Source: Amycolatopsis regifaucium (GTDB lineage: Bacteria; Actinomycetota; Actinomycetes; Mycobacteriales; Pseudonocardiaceae). Taken from it: DNA of 64,000 bases. The notes under the pieces were generated by a model. It saw nothing but the letters and a program-made list of their open reading frames with translations. It ran no database searches and had not been told where the DNA came from. A program made the translations under genes and the position numbers. Location of the stretch: NCBI RefSeq assembly GCF_001613935.1, contig NZ_LQCI01000002.1, forward strand, positions 124,001 to 188,000. The letters run 5' to 3'. Shown here piece after piece: positions 33,779 through 41,939 of the stretch (position 1 is its first letter; every line of letters starts with the position of its first letter).

Positions 33779-34669
33779 TCACCGACAGAATGACAGCATC
33801 GCTTCGACGAACGGGGTCCGTTCACCACGCTGGAGGGGGCGGATCACGAACAGCGGGGAGAGCGCGACGCACCACGCCCGGACCCGCTCCGCGTCGAATC
33901 CGGGCAGGTGCGGCGCGAGGGCGTCGAACCCGTCTTCGAGTGTGCCGCCGTCGCTCATCGGCAGGGTGACCCAATCGGCGAGGTCGAAGGCCGGGTCCCC
34001 GACGCTCGGGCGCGGGTCGATGGCGACCGCGCCGCGGCCGGGCCCGCCGTCGAGGACGTTGCCCGGATGCAGGTCGCCGTGCACGAGCGAGTTCCCTGCC
34101 CCGTCGGTCGCGAGGGCGAGTGCGCGCCGCCGGGCTCGGTCGAGGGTTGCCAGTGGCAGCGTGGCTTCGGCGACGGACCCGCGCAGCCCTCGCTCGGCGA
34201 GCCCATACATGAAGACGACCCGGTCTTCGAGTGTCGAGAAGCCGGCGGGCGGGGTCACCGAGTGGATCTGCGTCATCAGGTCGCCGACCTCGGCCCACGG
34301 CACGCTCGCGCCCGACTCCAGCAACTGTGTCCCGGGATCGATGCCTTCCAGCAGGATCGCCTCGTCGGCGAGTTCGGTGGCGAGGACCTGCGCGACTCTC
34401 GAACAGCCGTCCCAGGCGCGCAGCGCGGCGGCCTCGGACTCGGCGATCGTGCGATCCGGGGTCAGCTTGAGGACCTTCTTGGCGCCGTCGTCCCCCGCGC
34501 AGATCAGGGTGCGGCCGGTGTTGCCCGGCTTCGCGTCGACGACGGTGAGCCCCCACTGCTCCGCCAGTTTCGCGACGAGGGCGGGCAGCTCGTCACACCA
34601 CGGGCCGACGTCCTCACCGAACCGCGCGACCAAGCGCGCGCGGGCCTCGTCGTCCAGTATCTCGGTCAC
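33779..34669 (-). CDS. Aminoglycoside-phosphotransferase-like kinase (streptomycin 6-kinase-type)
   Basis: A 296-residue kinase of the APH family. ATP-site lysine is in KKVLKLTPDR (about 72-81), the catalytic loop is LVHGDLHPGNVLDG with HGD-x2-PxN (about 200-212), and the metal site is AIDPRPSVGDPAFDLADW. The layout (WCDELPALVAKLAEQWGL at the start) fits the APH(6) group, which phosphorylates streptomycin, though many genomic members have unknown substrates. GTG 34669 has GGGGG 5-10 bases upstream. It begins 22 bases after the SCO1664-like gene stop, so it probably belongs to that operon. Resistance is plausible but not shown. Confidence 0.85.
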   Translation of the reverse strand: MTEILDDEARARLVARFGEDVGPWCDELPALVAKLAEQWGLTVVDAKPGNTGRTLICAGDDGAKKVLKLTPDRTIAESEAAALRAWDGCSRVAQVLATELADEAILLEGIDPGTQLLESGASVPWAEVGDLMTQIHSVTPPAGFSTLEDRVVFMYGLAERGLRGSVAEATLPLATLDRARRRALALATDGAGNSLVHGDLHPGNVLDGGPGRGAVAIDPRPSVGDPAFDLADWVTLPMSDGGTLEDGFDALAPHLPGFDAERVRAWCVALSPLFVIRPLQRGERTPFVEAMLSFCR

Positions 34670-34691
34670 GTCGCCCCCAGCGATCACTCGG

Positions 34692-35474
34692 TCAGAACAG
34701 CGGCCACGGGATGGCGCGCCAATCGTCACCCGGCTCCGGGAAGACGCCCTCCGCCAGCAGCAAGTCGGCCCGTTCGGCCAAGGCGCGGATCTCGAAGCCG
34801 GTGAGGTGCTCGCTCAGCGCCTCGCCGAGTTCGCCGTCGATCCGCTCACGCAGACCGCGCAGCTTGCCGATCTCGGTCTCGGTGAGCGGCTCACCGATCC
34901 AGCCCCACAACACCGTCCGCAGCTTCGGGTCGGTGTGCAGGCAGATGCCGTGATCCACCCCGTAAATCCGGCCGTCGGCGCCGGCGAGCACGTGCCCGCC
35001 CTTGCGATCGGTGTTGTTGACCACGATGTCGAGCACGGCCAGTTCCCGCATCCCCGGGCGGTCCGCGTGCGCGAGCACCGCGGGCTCACCGTCGCGATCA
35101 TGCGCGTGCAGCACGACACGCCAGTCCTCCGGCAGGCTCTCCGGGGACCGGACGTCGACCAGTTCCTCTTCGGTGGTCTCGATCCACAGCTGCACCATGC
35201 CCGGCCCGAACGGCCCGTCACGCAGCACCGTCGGCGGGATCGCGCCCAGCCCGGCGGCTTCGGAGACCATGGCCGTCGCGACCTCGCGGCCCGCGAGCGT
35301 CCCGTCCGGGAAGTCCCACAGCGGCCGTTCACCCGACACCGGCTTGTACACGACGTTGCCGGTCACGCCGTCGAGTTCGATCTTGCAGAAGAGCGTGACG
35401 TTGGAGGCGTCGACCAGCCTGCCTTCGACGTCGATCTTGCCGCGCGTCACCAGCTCCCGCGAAGTCTCCGCCAC
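34692..35474 (-). CDS. SCO1664 family protein
   Basis: A 260-residue protein named for its Streptomyces relative, with a fold related to phosphatidylinositol 3/4-kinases. The diagnostic catalytic-type segment is DIVVNNTDRKGGHVL (about 146-160) followed by GVDHGICLH (about 169-177), and the N-terminal VVYKPVSGERPLWDFP holds the expected ATP lysine. Kinase activity has not been shown for this family as far as can be said here. The start ATG 35474 overlaps closely with the stop of the DUF3090 gene 4 bases away, so the two are translated together. The pair is widely conserved in actinobacteria, often near mycothiol genes, which are not visible in this window. Confidence 0.88.
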   Translation of the reverse strand: MAETSRELVTRGKIDVEGRLVDASNVTLFCKIELDGVTGNVVYKPVSGERPLWDFPDGTLAGREVATAMVSEAAGLGAIPPTVLRDGPFGPGMVQLWIETTEEELVDVRSPESLPEDWRVVLHAHDRDGEPAVLAHADRPGMRELAVLDIVVNNTDRKGGHVLAGADGRIYGVDHGICLHTDPKLRTVLWGWIGEPLTETEIGKLRGLRERIDGELGEALSEHLTGFEIRALAERADLLLAEGVFPEPGDDWRAIPWPLF

Positions 35475-35478
35475 CTGG

Positions 35479-36054
35479 TCAGTCCTCGATGACGTCGACG
35501 TCGCGCCGGTACCCGTTCTGCCGCGGGCAGATGTGCCCCGCCGGGTCGAGCGGCTCGGCGCACAGCGGGCACGGCTTACGGCCGGCGTTGACCACCCGGT
35601 CGGCGCGTTCGGCGAACGCCCGCGCCGCGCCAGGGCTCAGGAAGACGCGGACCGCGTCGGGCCCTTCTTCGGTGTCGTCCAGAACGACCGTTTCGTCCAC
35701 CTCCCCCTCCGTCATCGCCAGCAGCTCGATGACGACGGCGCTGCTCTCGGCGTCCCAGCCGAGGCCCATCGTGCCGACGCGGAACTCCTCCTCGACCGGA
35801 ACGGTCAAGGGGTCGACGTCGAGCAGCTCGTCCGGCGCGTCGTCCGGTACGTCCGCGCCGAACCGGCTGGCGACCTCTTCCAGCAGCGAACCGAGCCTTT
35901 CGGCCAAGACCACGACCTGCTGTTTTTCGATCGTCACACTGATCGTGCGGACGTCCTCGGACGCTTGGAGGTAGAAGGTGCGGTCGCCGGGCTCACCGAC
36001 GGTTCCTGCGACGAACCGGTCGGGCTGGCGGAAGACGTGGATTACGCGAGACAT
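35479..36054 (-). CDS. DUF3090 family protein
   Basis: A 191-residue cytosolic protein found beside SCO1664 homologues across actinobacteria. It begins MSRVIHVFRQPDRFVAGTVG and ends in a zinc-ribbon-like tail CPLCAEPLDPAGHICPR (about 166-182, C-x2-C...H-x-C). The ATG at 36054 was chosen because it begins the conserved family sequence and has AAAGGT upstream; the frame is open 51 bases further. It leads an operon with the SCO1664 and kinase genes. The function is unknown; the zinc tail suggests binding to a nucleic acid or partner protein. Confidence 0.88.
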   Translation of the reverse strand: MSRVIHVFRQPDRFVAGTVGEPGDRTFYLQASEDVRTISVTIEKQQVVVLAERLGSLLEEVASRFGADVPDDAPDELLDVDPLTVPVEEEFRVGTMGLGWDAESSAVVIELLAMTEGEVDETVVLDDTEEGPDAVRVFLSPGAARAFAERADRVVNAGRKPCPLCAEPLDPAGHICPRQNGYRRDVDVIED

Positions 36055-36197
36055 GGCACCTTTGACCCTAGGCCACAGCCAGATGATCGGCACCCGCCGC
36101 CCCACCGTTCAGCCGTGGGCGAACGGCGCGACGGATCGCCAGGTCGTCGGTGTGCCCCGGGCCACGGCGGGCAAAGAGGCGATCCTAGTCTTCAACC

Positions 36198-38138
36198 GTG
36201 GTTGAGATCGCCCCTTACGGCACCTGGACATCTCCCCTGTCGGCCGCGGACGTCGCGGCCTCGGGAGTCAGCGCGCAATGGCTCGCGACGGTCGGCGACG
36301 AGGTCTGGTGGGCCGAACCGCGCACCGGCGACGGCGGCCGCGTCACCCTCGTGCGGGCACGCGCGGACGGCCCGATCGAAGACGTCCTTCCCGCTCCGTG
36401 GAACGCCCGGAACCGCGTGCACGAGTACGGCGGCCGTCCCTGGCTGGTGGACGGCGGCGTCCTCGTGTTCACGCACTGGGCGGATCAGCGGGTCCACCGC
36501 CGCGATCTCACCACCGGCGAGACCACTCCCCTCACCCCGGAACCCGCGTCCCGGCACGGGATCCGCTACAGCGACCTCCGGCCCGGCCGTCCCGGCGAAG
36601 TGTGGCTGGTCCGCGAACGCAGCACCGGTCCCCGGCGCGTCGACATCGCCAGGGACCTCGTCGCGCTCCCCCTCGACGGCGGCCCGGAGCGGGTCCTGTC
36701 CGCGAGCCATCACTTCCTCACCGCGCCGCAGCTGTCGCCCGACGGCGCGCGGGCGGCGTGGATCGGCTGGAACCATCCCGCGATGCCGTGGGACGGCACG
36801 GAACTGTGCGTCGCCGACGTCGGCGAGGACGGCACGTTCGGGCCCCATCGCGTGCTCGCCGGCGCGGCCGACGTCGCCGTCTGCCAGGTCGAATGGGAAT
36901 CCGCCGACAGCCTGCTGGCCCTGCTGGATCCGGATGGCTGGTGGAATCTGCACCGCGTCGGACTCGACGGCGGCCTGGAGAATCTGGCGCCCGCCGAACA
37001 GGAGATCGGCGGCGCGATGTGGAAACTCGGCGCGCGCTGGTTCACCCCGCTCGGCGACGGCCGGTTCGCCGTCATCGCGTCGGGCAAGCTCGCCGTCCTC
37101 GACGAGGCGACGCGGGAGGTGACGCCGGTGGCTGCCGCCGCCGACCTGACCGCTTGGTCCACCAACGGCTTCGCCGTCCACGACGGCGGCGTCGTCGGCG
37201 TCGCGGCCGGGCCGGACCGTGAAGCCGCCGTGGTGAAGGTCGACCTCCGGGACGGCACGGTGACCGAACTCGCGTCGGCACCCGAACCCCCGTCGCCGGA
37301 CTACCTGTCGAGGCCCGTGGAGCGGATCTTCAAGACCGGCGACGGCGACCGGGTCCCCGCCTTCGTCTACCTGCCCGCGAACGCCGACTTCGCCGCGCCG
37401 GACGGCGAACGCCCCCCGCTGCTGGTCTACCCGCACGGCGGACCGACCGGCCGTGACAGCGCGGTACTCGACTTCGAGATCGCCTACTTCACCAGCCGCG
37501 GCATCGCCGTCGTCACGGTGAACTACGGCGGCTCGACCGGTTACGGGCGCGCCTACCGCGAACGGCTTCGTGCACAGTGGGGCGTCGTCGACGTCGCGGA
37601 TTGCGTCGCCGTCGCCGAAGCCCTCGCCGCCGAAGGCACCGTCGACGGTGACAGGCTGGCCATCCGCGGCGGCAGCGCGGGCGGGTACACCTCCGCCGCG
37701 TCGCTGACCACCACGACCACCTACCGCGCGGGCACCGTGATGTACCCGATCCTCGACCTCTACCAGTGGACCGGTGACGGCGGCGAGACACACGACTTCG
37801 AGTCCCGTTACCTCGACGGGCTGATCGGACCGCTACCGGAAACCGAGCAGCGCTACCGGGAACGCTCGCCCATCCACAACGCCGGCACCGTCGCCGGTCC
37901 GCTGCTGTTCCTGCAGGGCGTGGAGGACGAGATCTGCCCACCGGAGCAGGCGGACCGGTTCGTGGCCGGACTGGCGGGGCGGGGCATCGACCACGCCTAC
38001 CTGAGGTTCGAGGGCGAGCAGCACGGTTTCCGGAAGGCGGAGACCATCGTGGCGGCGCTCGAAGCGGAGTTGTCGTTCTACGGCCAGGTCTTCGGCTTCG
38101 AAACCCCCGGCGTGCCGAAGCTCCGGCTGAGCCGGTGA
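36198..38138 (+). CDS. S9 family peptidase (acylaminoacyl-peptidase/prolyl oligopeptidase type)
   Basis: A 646-residue cytosolic peptidase. The N-terminal 370 residues form a beta-propeller that limits substrate size; the C-terminal alpha/beta-hydrolase has the catalytic Ser in IRGGSAGGYTSAAS, Asp in LQGVEDEICPPE and His in EGEQHGFRKAE, with the oxyanion region at YPHGGPTG. It should release acylated or proline-containing N-terminal residues from short peptides. The GTG at 36198 has no ribosome-binding site but TAGTCT lies 6 bases upstream, consistent with a leaderless transcript. The next gene overlaps its stop (GTGA), so peptide degradation and wall-peptide cleavage genes are translated in tandem. 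Confidence 0.93.
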   Translation: MVEIAPYGTWTSPLSAADVAASGVSAQWLATVGDEVWWAEPRTGDGGRVTLVRARADGPIEDVLPAPWNARNRVHEYGGRPWLVDGGVLVFTHWADQRVHRRDLTTGETTPLTPEPASRHGIRYSDLRPGRPGEVWLVRERSTGPRRVDIARDLVALPLDGGPERVLSASHHFLTAPQLSPDGARAAWIGWNHPAMPWDGTELCVADVGEDGTFGPHRVLAGAADVAVCQVEWESADSLLALLDPDGWWNLHRVGLDGGLENLAPAEQEIGGAMWKLGARWFTPLGDGRFAVIASGKLAVLDEATREVTPVAAAADLTAWSTNGFAVHDGGVVGVAAGPDREAAVVKVDLRDGTVTELASAPEPPSPDYLSRPVERIFKTGDGDRVPAFVYLPANADFAAPDGERPPLLVYPHGGPTGRDSAVLDFEIAYFTSRGIAVVTVNYGGSTGYGRAYRERLRAQWGVVDVADCVAVAEALAAEGTVDGDRLAIRGGSAGGYTSAASLTTTTTYRAGTVMYPILDLYQWTGDGGETHDFESRYLDGLIGPLPETEQRYRERSPIHNAGTVAGPLLFLQGVEDEICPPEQADRFVAGLAGRGIDHAYLRFEGEQHGFRKAETIVAALEAELSFYGQVFGFETPGVPKLRLSR

Positions 38139-39025
38139 GGCCGCCGAAGACGCGGCCGGGTGACACGATCGCCTTGGTCGCTCCCGCGGGACCGGTCCCG
38201 GCAGATCTCGTCGAAAAGGCGGTGCCGGTGCTGCGCGGCTGGGGCGTCGAGGTCAGCGTCGGTGAGTGCGTGCGCGCCGTCCGCGACGGCTATCTCTCCG
38301 CCTCCGACGAGGCGCGGGCCGCCGAGTTCACGCGGGCGTGGCTGGATCCGGGGGTGACCTGCGTTCTCGCCGCCCGCGGCGGCTACGGCTCCCAGCGAAT
38401 GCTCGACCTGGTCGACTGGGCCGCGCTGCGGGCGGCCGGGCCGAAGATGTTCGCCGGATCCAGCGACGTGACCGCGCTGCACCGGGCGGTGAATGTCCAC
38501 TTGGGACTGGAGACGCTGTTCTCCCCCTTGCCCGCGACCACCTTGTTCGACGCGGTGGCCGCCGAGCACCTGCGGCTGTCGTTGTTCGAACCGGACGAGG
38601 TGCGGACGATCGCCTCGCCGACGGCGTCGCCGCTGCTGCTGCCCGGCACCGCGACCGGCACGCTCATCGGCGGCAACCTCGCCCTGCTCACCTCGGGACT
38701 CGGCACTCCGGAGCAGGGTTCGGCGCGTGACGCGATCGTGCTCCTTGAGGACGTCACCGAACCGGCGTACCGGATCGACCGGATGGTGACCCAGCTGCTG
38801 CGGTCCGGCTGGCTCGACGGCGTCCAGGGCGTCGTACTGGGCTCATGGAAGGCGTGTGGCGATCCGGAAACGATCCGAGGTCTGATGCTCGACCGCTTGG
38901 GGCCGCTCGGCGTGCCGGTGGTGTGGGACTTCGGCTTCGGCCATGTCCCGGCATCGCCGACCATTCCCCTCGGTGCGCGGGCCACCCTCGACGCGGACCG
39001 GGGAACGCTGCGGATTTTGCCATAA
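38135..39025 (+). CDS. S66 family LD-carboxypeptidase (LdcA-like)
   Basis: A 296-residue enzyme that removes the terminal D-alanine from tetrapeptides of recycled peptidoglycan. The nucleophile is Ser109 or Ser110 in MFAGSSDVTALH; the partner Glu and His are in the later TGTLIGGNLALLTSGLG, LEDVTEPAYRIDRM and GFGHVPASPTIPLG segments. There is no signal peptide, consistent with a cytosolic recycling role. The GTG start overlaps the S9 peptidase stop by 4 bases, which indicates translational coupling. The pairing with the S9 peptidase suggests joint turnover of peptides imported or released from the wall. Confidence 0.9.
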   Translation: MRPPKTRPGDTIALVAPAGPVPADLVEKAVPVLRGWGVEVSVGECVRAVRDGYLSASDEARAAEFTRAWLDPGVTCVLAARGGYGSQRMLDLVDWAALRAAGPKMFAGSSDVTALHRAVNVHLGLETLFSPLPATTLFDAVAAEHLRLSLFEPDEVRTIASPTASPLLLPGTATGTLIGGNLALLTSGLGTPEQGSARDAIVLLEDVTEPAYRIDRMVTQLLRSGWLDGVQGVVLGSWKACGDPETIRGLMLDRLGPLGVPVVWDFGFGHVPASPTIPLGARATLDADRGTLRILP

Positions 39026-39074
39026 CAGCAACAGAACTGGCGGTTCCGGCGAGATCACGGGCATCGTTTCCGGC

Positions 39075-39701
39075 ATGGATTCCACACGACAGTTCTGGGA
39101 AGACTTCTACGGGGACAAGGACCAGGTCTGGAGCGGGAAGGCGAACCCGCTGCTGGTGCGCGAAGTCGCCGATCTGGCGCCAGGCACCGCACTCGACCTC
39201 GGATGCGGCGAAGGCGGTGACGCGATCTGGCTCGCGCAGCGAGGATGGCGCGTCACCGCCGTCGACATTTCGGACACCGCGCTCAAGCGTGCCGCCGCAC
39301 ACGCGGCCGAAGCCGGTGTCGAAGGCATCACCTGGGAACGCCATGACCTTGCGGCGTCGTTCCCGGAGGGGCGTTTCGACCTCGTCTCGGCGCAGTTCTT
39401 CCACTCCCCCGTCGACGAGAACGGCGGCCGGGACAAGGCGCTCCGCCGTGCCGCCGAGGCCACCGCGCCGGGCGGCACACTGCTGGTCGCAGGCCACGCG
39501 GGCTGGCCGACGTGGATGGAAGACCCGCCGCACAAGGACGTCCACTTCCCGACCCCCGCCGAGGTACTCGAAGCGCTGGCGCTGGGCGACGGCGAATGGA
39601 CCGTGGAGCTGCAGGATCTGATCACGCACGATCACCCGGGGCCGGAGGGGCAGCCGGGGACGCGTTCGGACAACGTGCTCCGGGTACGGCGTAGCGTCTA
39701 G
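39075..39701 (+). CDS. Class I SAM-dependent methyltransferase
   Basis: A 208-residue methyltransferase that uses S-adenosylmethionine. The SAM-binding motif is LDLGCGEGGDAIWLA (about 40-54), the acidic ribose ligand is in VTAVDISDTAL and motif IV is FDLVSAQFFHSP. The overall layout resembles the TehB/thiopurine group, but no substrate can be named. ATG 39075 begins the conserved WEDFYGDKDQVWSGKANP region; the open frame upstream is spurious. A ribosome-binding site is weak, and CATCGT lies 7 bases upstream as a possible -10. The next gene starts 2 bases after its stop. Confidence 0.86.
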   Translation: MDSTRQFWEDFYGDKDQVWSGKANPLLVREVADLAPGTALDLGCGEGGDAIWLAQRGWRVTAVDISDTALKRAAAHAAEAGVEGITWERHDLAASFPEGRFDLVSAQFFHSPVDENGGRDKALRRAAEATAPGGTLLVAGHAGWPTWMEDPPHKDVHFPTPAEVLEALALGDGEWTVELQDLITHDHPGPEGQPGTRSDNVLRVRRSV

Positions 39702-39703
39702 GC

Positions 39704-40120
39704 ATGCGGTTGTCCCCGGAGGAAGCCCGCGCCCGGTTCGAGGGCGAGCTGATCGCGAGGCTGGCGACGACGGGGACGGACGGCGTGCCTCACCTGGTGC
39801 CGGTGACGTTCGTCGTCGAAGGGGACTCGGTGGCGTTCGCGATCGATCACAAGCCGAAGAGCACGACAGCCCTGCGGCGGCTGAAGAACATCACAGAGAA
39901 CCCCGTGGTCAGCTTCTTGACCGACCACTACGACGAGGACTGGGCCGGGCTGTGGTGGGCGCGGGCCGATGGGGTCGCCCGGGTGCTGACCGATCCCGGG
40001 GAGCAGGCGCTGCCGGTGCGGCTGCTGCGGGAGAAGTATCCGCAGTACGAGGCGCAGCCTGCTCCGCATGCAGTGGTGAGCACGCTCGTTCACACGTGGA
40101 GCGGCTGGCGGGCTTCCTGA
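39704..40120 (+). CDS. PPOX class F420/FMN-dependent oxidoreductase
   Basis: A 138-residue split-barrel flavoprotein. It begins MRLSPEEARARFEGELIARL and has the family strands PHLVPVTFVVEGDSVAFAI and DHYDEDWAGLWWARADGVAR, matching the probable F420-dependent TIGR03668-type group. These proteins reduce substrates with F420H2 or bind FMN; in many cases the role is unknown. The ATG lies 2 bases after the methyltransferase stop, but TAGCGT exactly 6 bases before it, inside the previous gene, suggests it may also have its own leaderless promoter. A strong hairpin lies 6 bases after the stop. Confidence 0.88.
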   Translation: MRLSPEEARARFEGELIARLATTGTDGVPHLVPVTFVVEGDSVAFAIDHKPKSTTALRRLKNITENPVVSFLTDHYDEDWAGLWWARADGVARVLTDPGEQALPVRLLREKYPQYEAQPAPHAVVSTLVHTWSGWRAS

Positions 40121-40126
40121 GCTTTT

Positions 40127-40157
40127 GGTGTTGTTGCCGTTTTACGGCAACAACACC
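40127..40157. terminator. Bidirectional hairpin terminator
   Basis: Perfect 13-base arms (40127-40139 and 40145-40157) with loop TTTTA, between the converging PPOX and mannosyltransferase genes. The AT-rich bases that follow (40160-40210) hold no gene. Confidence 0.82.
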
Positions 40158-40293
40158 AGTGCCATGCCGTATAGGCCGTTATACACTTTGGTACTTTTAG
40201 TCACCTACGGCGGCCAGTGCACAGGTCGCGATTGGTGTGAGACCGGGCGACGGCCAGTACGTGATGGCCCCTCTTTCCCGGGCCCTTCCAGTA

Positions 40294-41856
40294 TCAGGAG
40301 GAACGCGGCGCCTCGGCGGGCAGGAACTGCTCCACCGGCTTCCCCCGCCAGGCGGCGATGATCCCCAGCGGGTCCGGCCGCAGCAGCGAAGCGGCGGCGT
40401 AGACGCTCGCGGCGACGACGACGGCCATGAACCACCAGTCGTACAGCGCCTGCTCCCCTGTCGGGTAGTACACCAGCGTCACGAACACCGAGACCGCCAC
40501 GACGACGGCGAGGTTCCGGCGGCGCCACTCGAAGGCGGACAGGACCACGAAACCCCAGGTCAGGTACCACGGCAGCGACGGCGGCGGGACAATCGCGCCG
40601 GCCAGCAGGACGATCGCCATCCGGTGGATCGCCGGGTTCCCGCCGTTGCGGGCGAGCCACCATTGGCGGCCGGCGAAGACGAACAGCCCGACCATCGCGA
40701 TCGCCCGGAACACGGTGACGAACGGCGACACCTCGACGTCGATCACCAGGTTCACCAGCGAGTAGACGATCTCGCCGATCCCGGTCGGGAAGTTCATCCA
40801 GTTCGCGATCAGGGTCGGCGCCTTGAGGCCGGTGAGCCAGCCGAGGTTCACCGAGCCGAGCGAAATCCAGGTTCCGGCGACGAACACCGGCAAGAAGATC
40901 CCGACCGACGCGGCGCCGGCGCGGAAGAAGTTGACCACCTTCCGGTCACCGGGCAGGTGGTTCGCCCACACCCAGACCAGGAACGGCAGCGCCCAGGCGG
41001 CGGTCGGCTTGATCAGCATGCCGATGGTGACCAGGACGATCGCGAGGACGTGCTTGCGTTCCAGCGCGGCCAGTACGCCGATGGTGAGGAAGCCCAGCAT
41101 CAGCAGGTCGTTGTGCGGACCGCCGACGAGGTGGATGACCGTCATCGGGCTGGCGATGGCGAGCCAGAGCGTGATCGGGAGCTTGCCGCCGAGATGCTTG
41201 ACCAGCCGCGGCAGTGACCACAGCATGCCGATCAGGCCGATCATCAGCACGAGCCTGGTCGCGATGACGCCGGCGATCATGTCGTTGCCGGTGACCGAGA
41301 CGATTCCCTTGGCGACCAGCAGGAACAGCGGGCCGTACGGCGCGGGCGTGGTCTGCCACAGCGGGTGCACGTTCTGCACGACATCCGGCAGCACGACCAG
41401 TTCGGCCGGGCCGTTGGCGTACGGGTCGAGGCCGTTCAGCAGCTGCGCGCCTTGCGCGAGGTAGGAGAAGACGTCGCGGGTGAACAGCGGCGGCGACACC
41501 AGCAGCGGCGCCATCCAGCAGGCCGCCGCGATCACGATCGGACGGCTGCCGATCCGGCCGGCGAGGGCGTAGCGGCCCAGCCGGACCCACGCCCAGATGA
41601 TCAGCCCGAAGCCGAGGTAGAGCATCGCGTTGGCCAGGAGCCGGCCGTGGCCGTAACGGATCCACGACAAAGGTCCGTGGCCCAGGATCGGGTCACGGAC
41701 GAGGATGCCGCCCGCGCCGAGCGCGGCCAGCATCAGCAGTGTGCTGCCCACGGTTCCCATCGCGATCGTGCGGTACGGGAAGCGGGAAGGCACCCGGAGC
41801 CGCTCGCCGAGCGAACCGGCCGAGGGCGTCTGCTGGGGGTCTGTCGTGGTCACCAT
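40294..41856 (-). CDS. mptB: Polyprenol-phosphomannose-dependent alpha-1,6-mannosyltransferase, MptB-like
   Basis: A 520-residue GT-C membrane enzyme that moves mannose from polyprenyl-phosphate-mannose onto a growing alpha-1,6-mannan, as in the early steps of lipomannan synthesis. Around 12 transmembrane helices are visible. The first extracytoplasmic loop has FTRDVFSYLAQGAQLLNGLDPY, holding the acidic Asp typical of GT-C catalysis, and the later VGGPHNDLLMLGF motif is conserved in MptA/MptB. The start ATG 41856 is uncertain; GTG 41874 (VTSNLEM) is possible. The frame further upstream is not protein-like. It converges on the PPOX gene. Confidence 0.86.
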   Translation of the reverse strand: MVTTTDPQQTPSAGSLGERLRVPSRFPYRTIAMGTVGSTLLMLAALGAGGILVRDPILGHGPLSWIRYGHGRLLANAMLYLGFGLIIWAWVRLGRYALAGRIGSRPIVIAAACWMAPLLVSPPLFTRDVFSYLAQGAQLLNGLDPYANGPAELVVLPDVVQNVHPLWQTTPAPYGPLFLLVAKGIVSVTGNDMIAGVIATRLVLMIGLIGMLWSLPRLVKHLGGKLPITLWLAIASPMTVIHLVGGPHNDLLMLGFLTIGVLAALERKHVLAIVLVTIGMLIKPTAAWALPFLVWVWANHLPGDRKVVNFFRAGAASVGIFLPVFVAGTWISLGSVNLGWLTGLKAPTLIANWMNFPTGIGEIVYSLVNLVIDVEVSPFVTVFRAIAMVGLFVFAGRQWWLARNGGNPAIHRMAIVLLAGAIVPPPSLPWYLTWGFVVLSAFEWRRRNLAVVVAVSVFVTLVYYPTGEQALYDWWFMAVVVAASVYAAASLLRPDPLGIIAAWRGKPVEQFLPAEAPRSS

Positions 41857-41939
41857 TTCGAGATTGGAGGTTACACACCGCGCCTGTACGTGTGCGCGGC
41901 AATGGGTGTTTCCCGCGTCGGAGACGGGAATCCCGTCGC

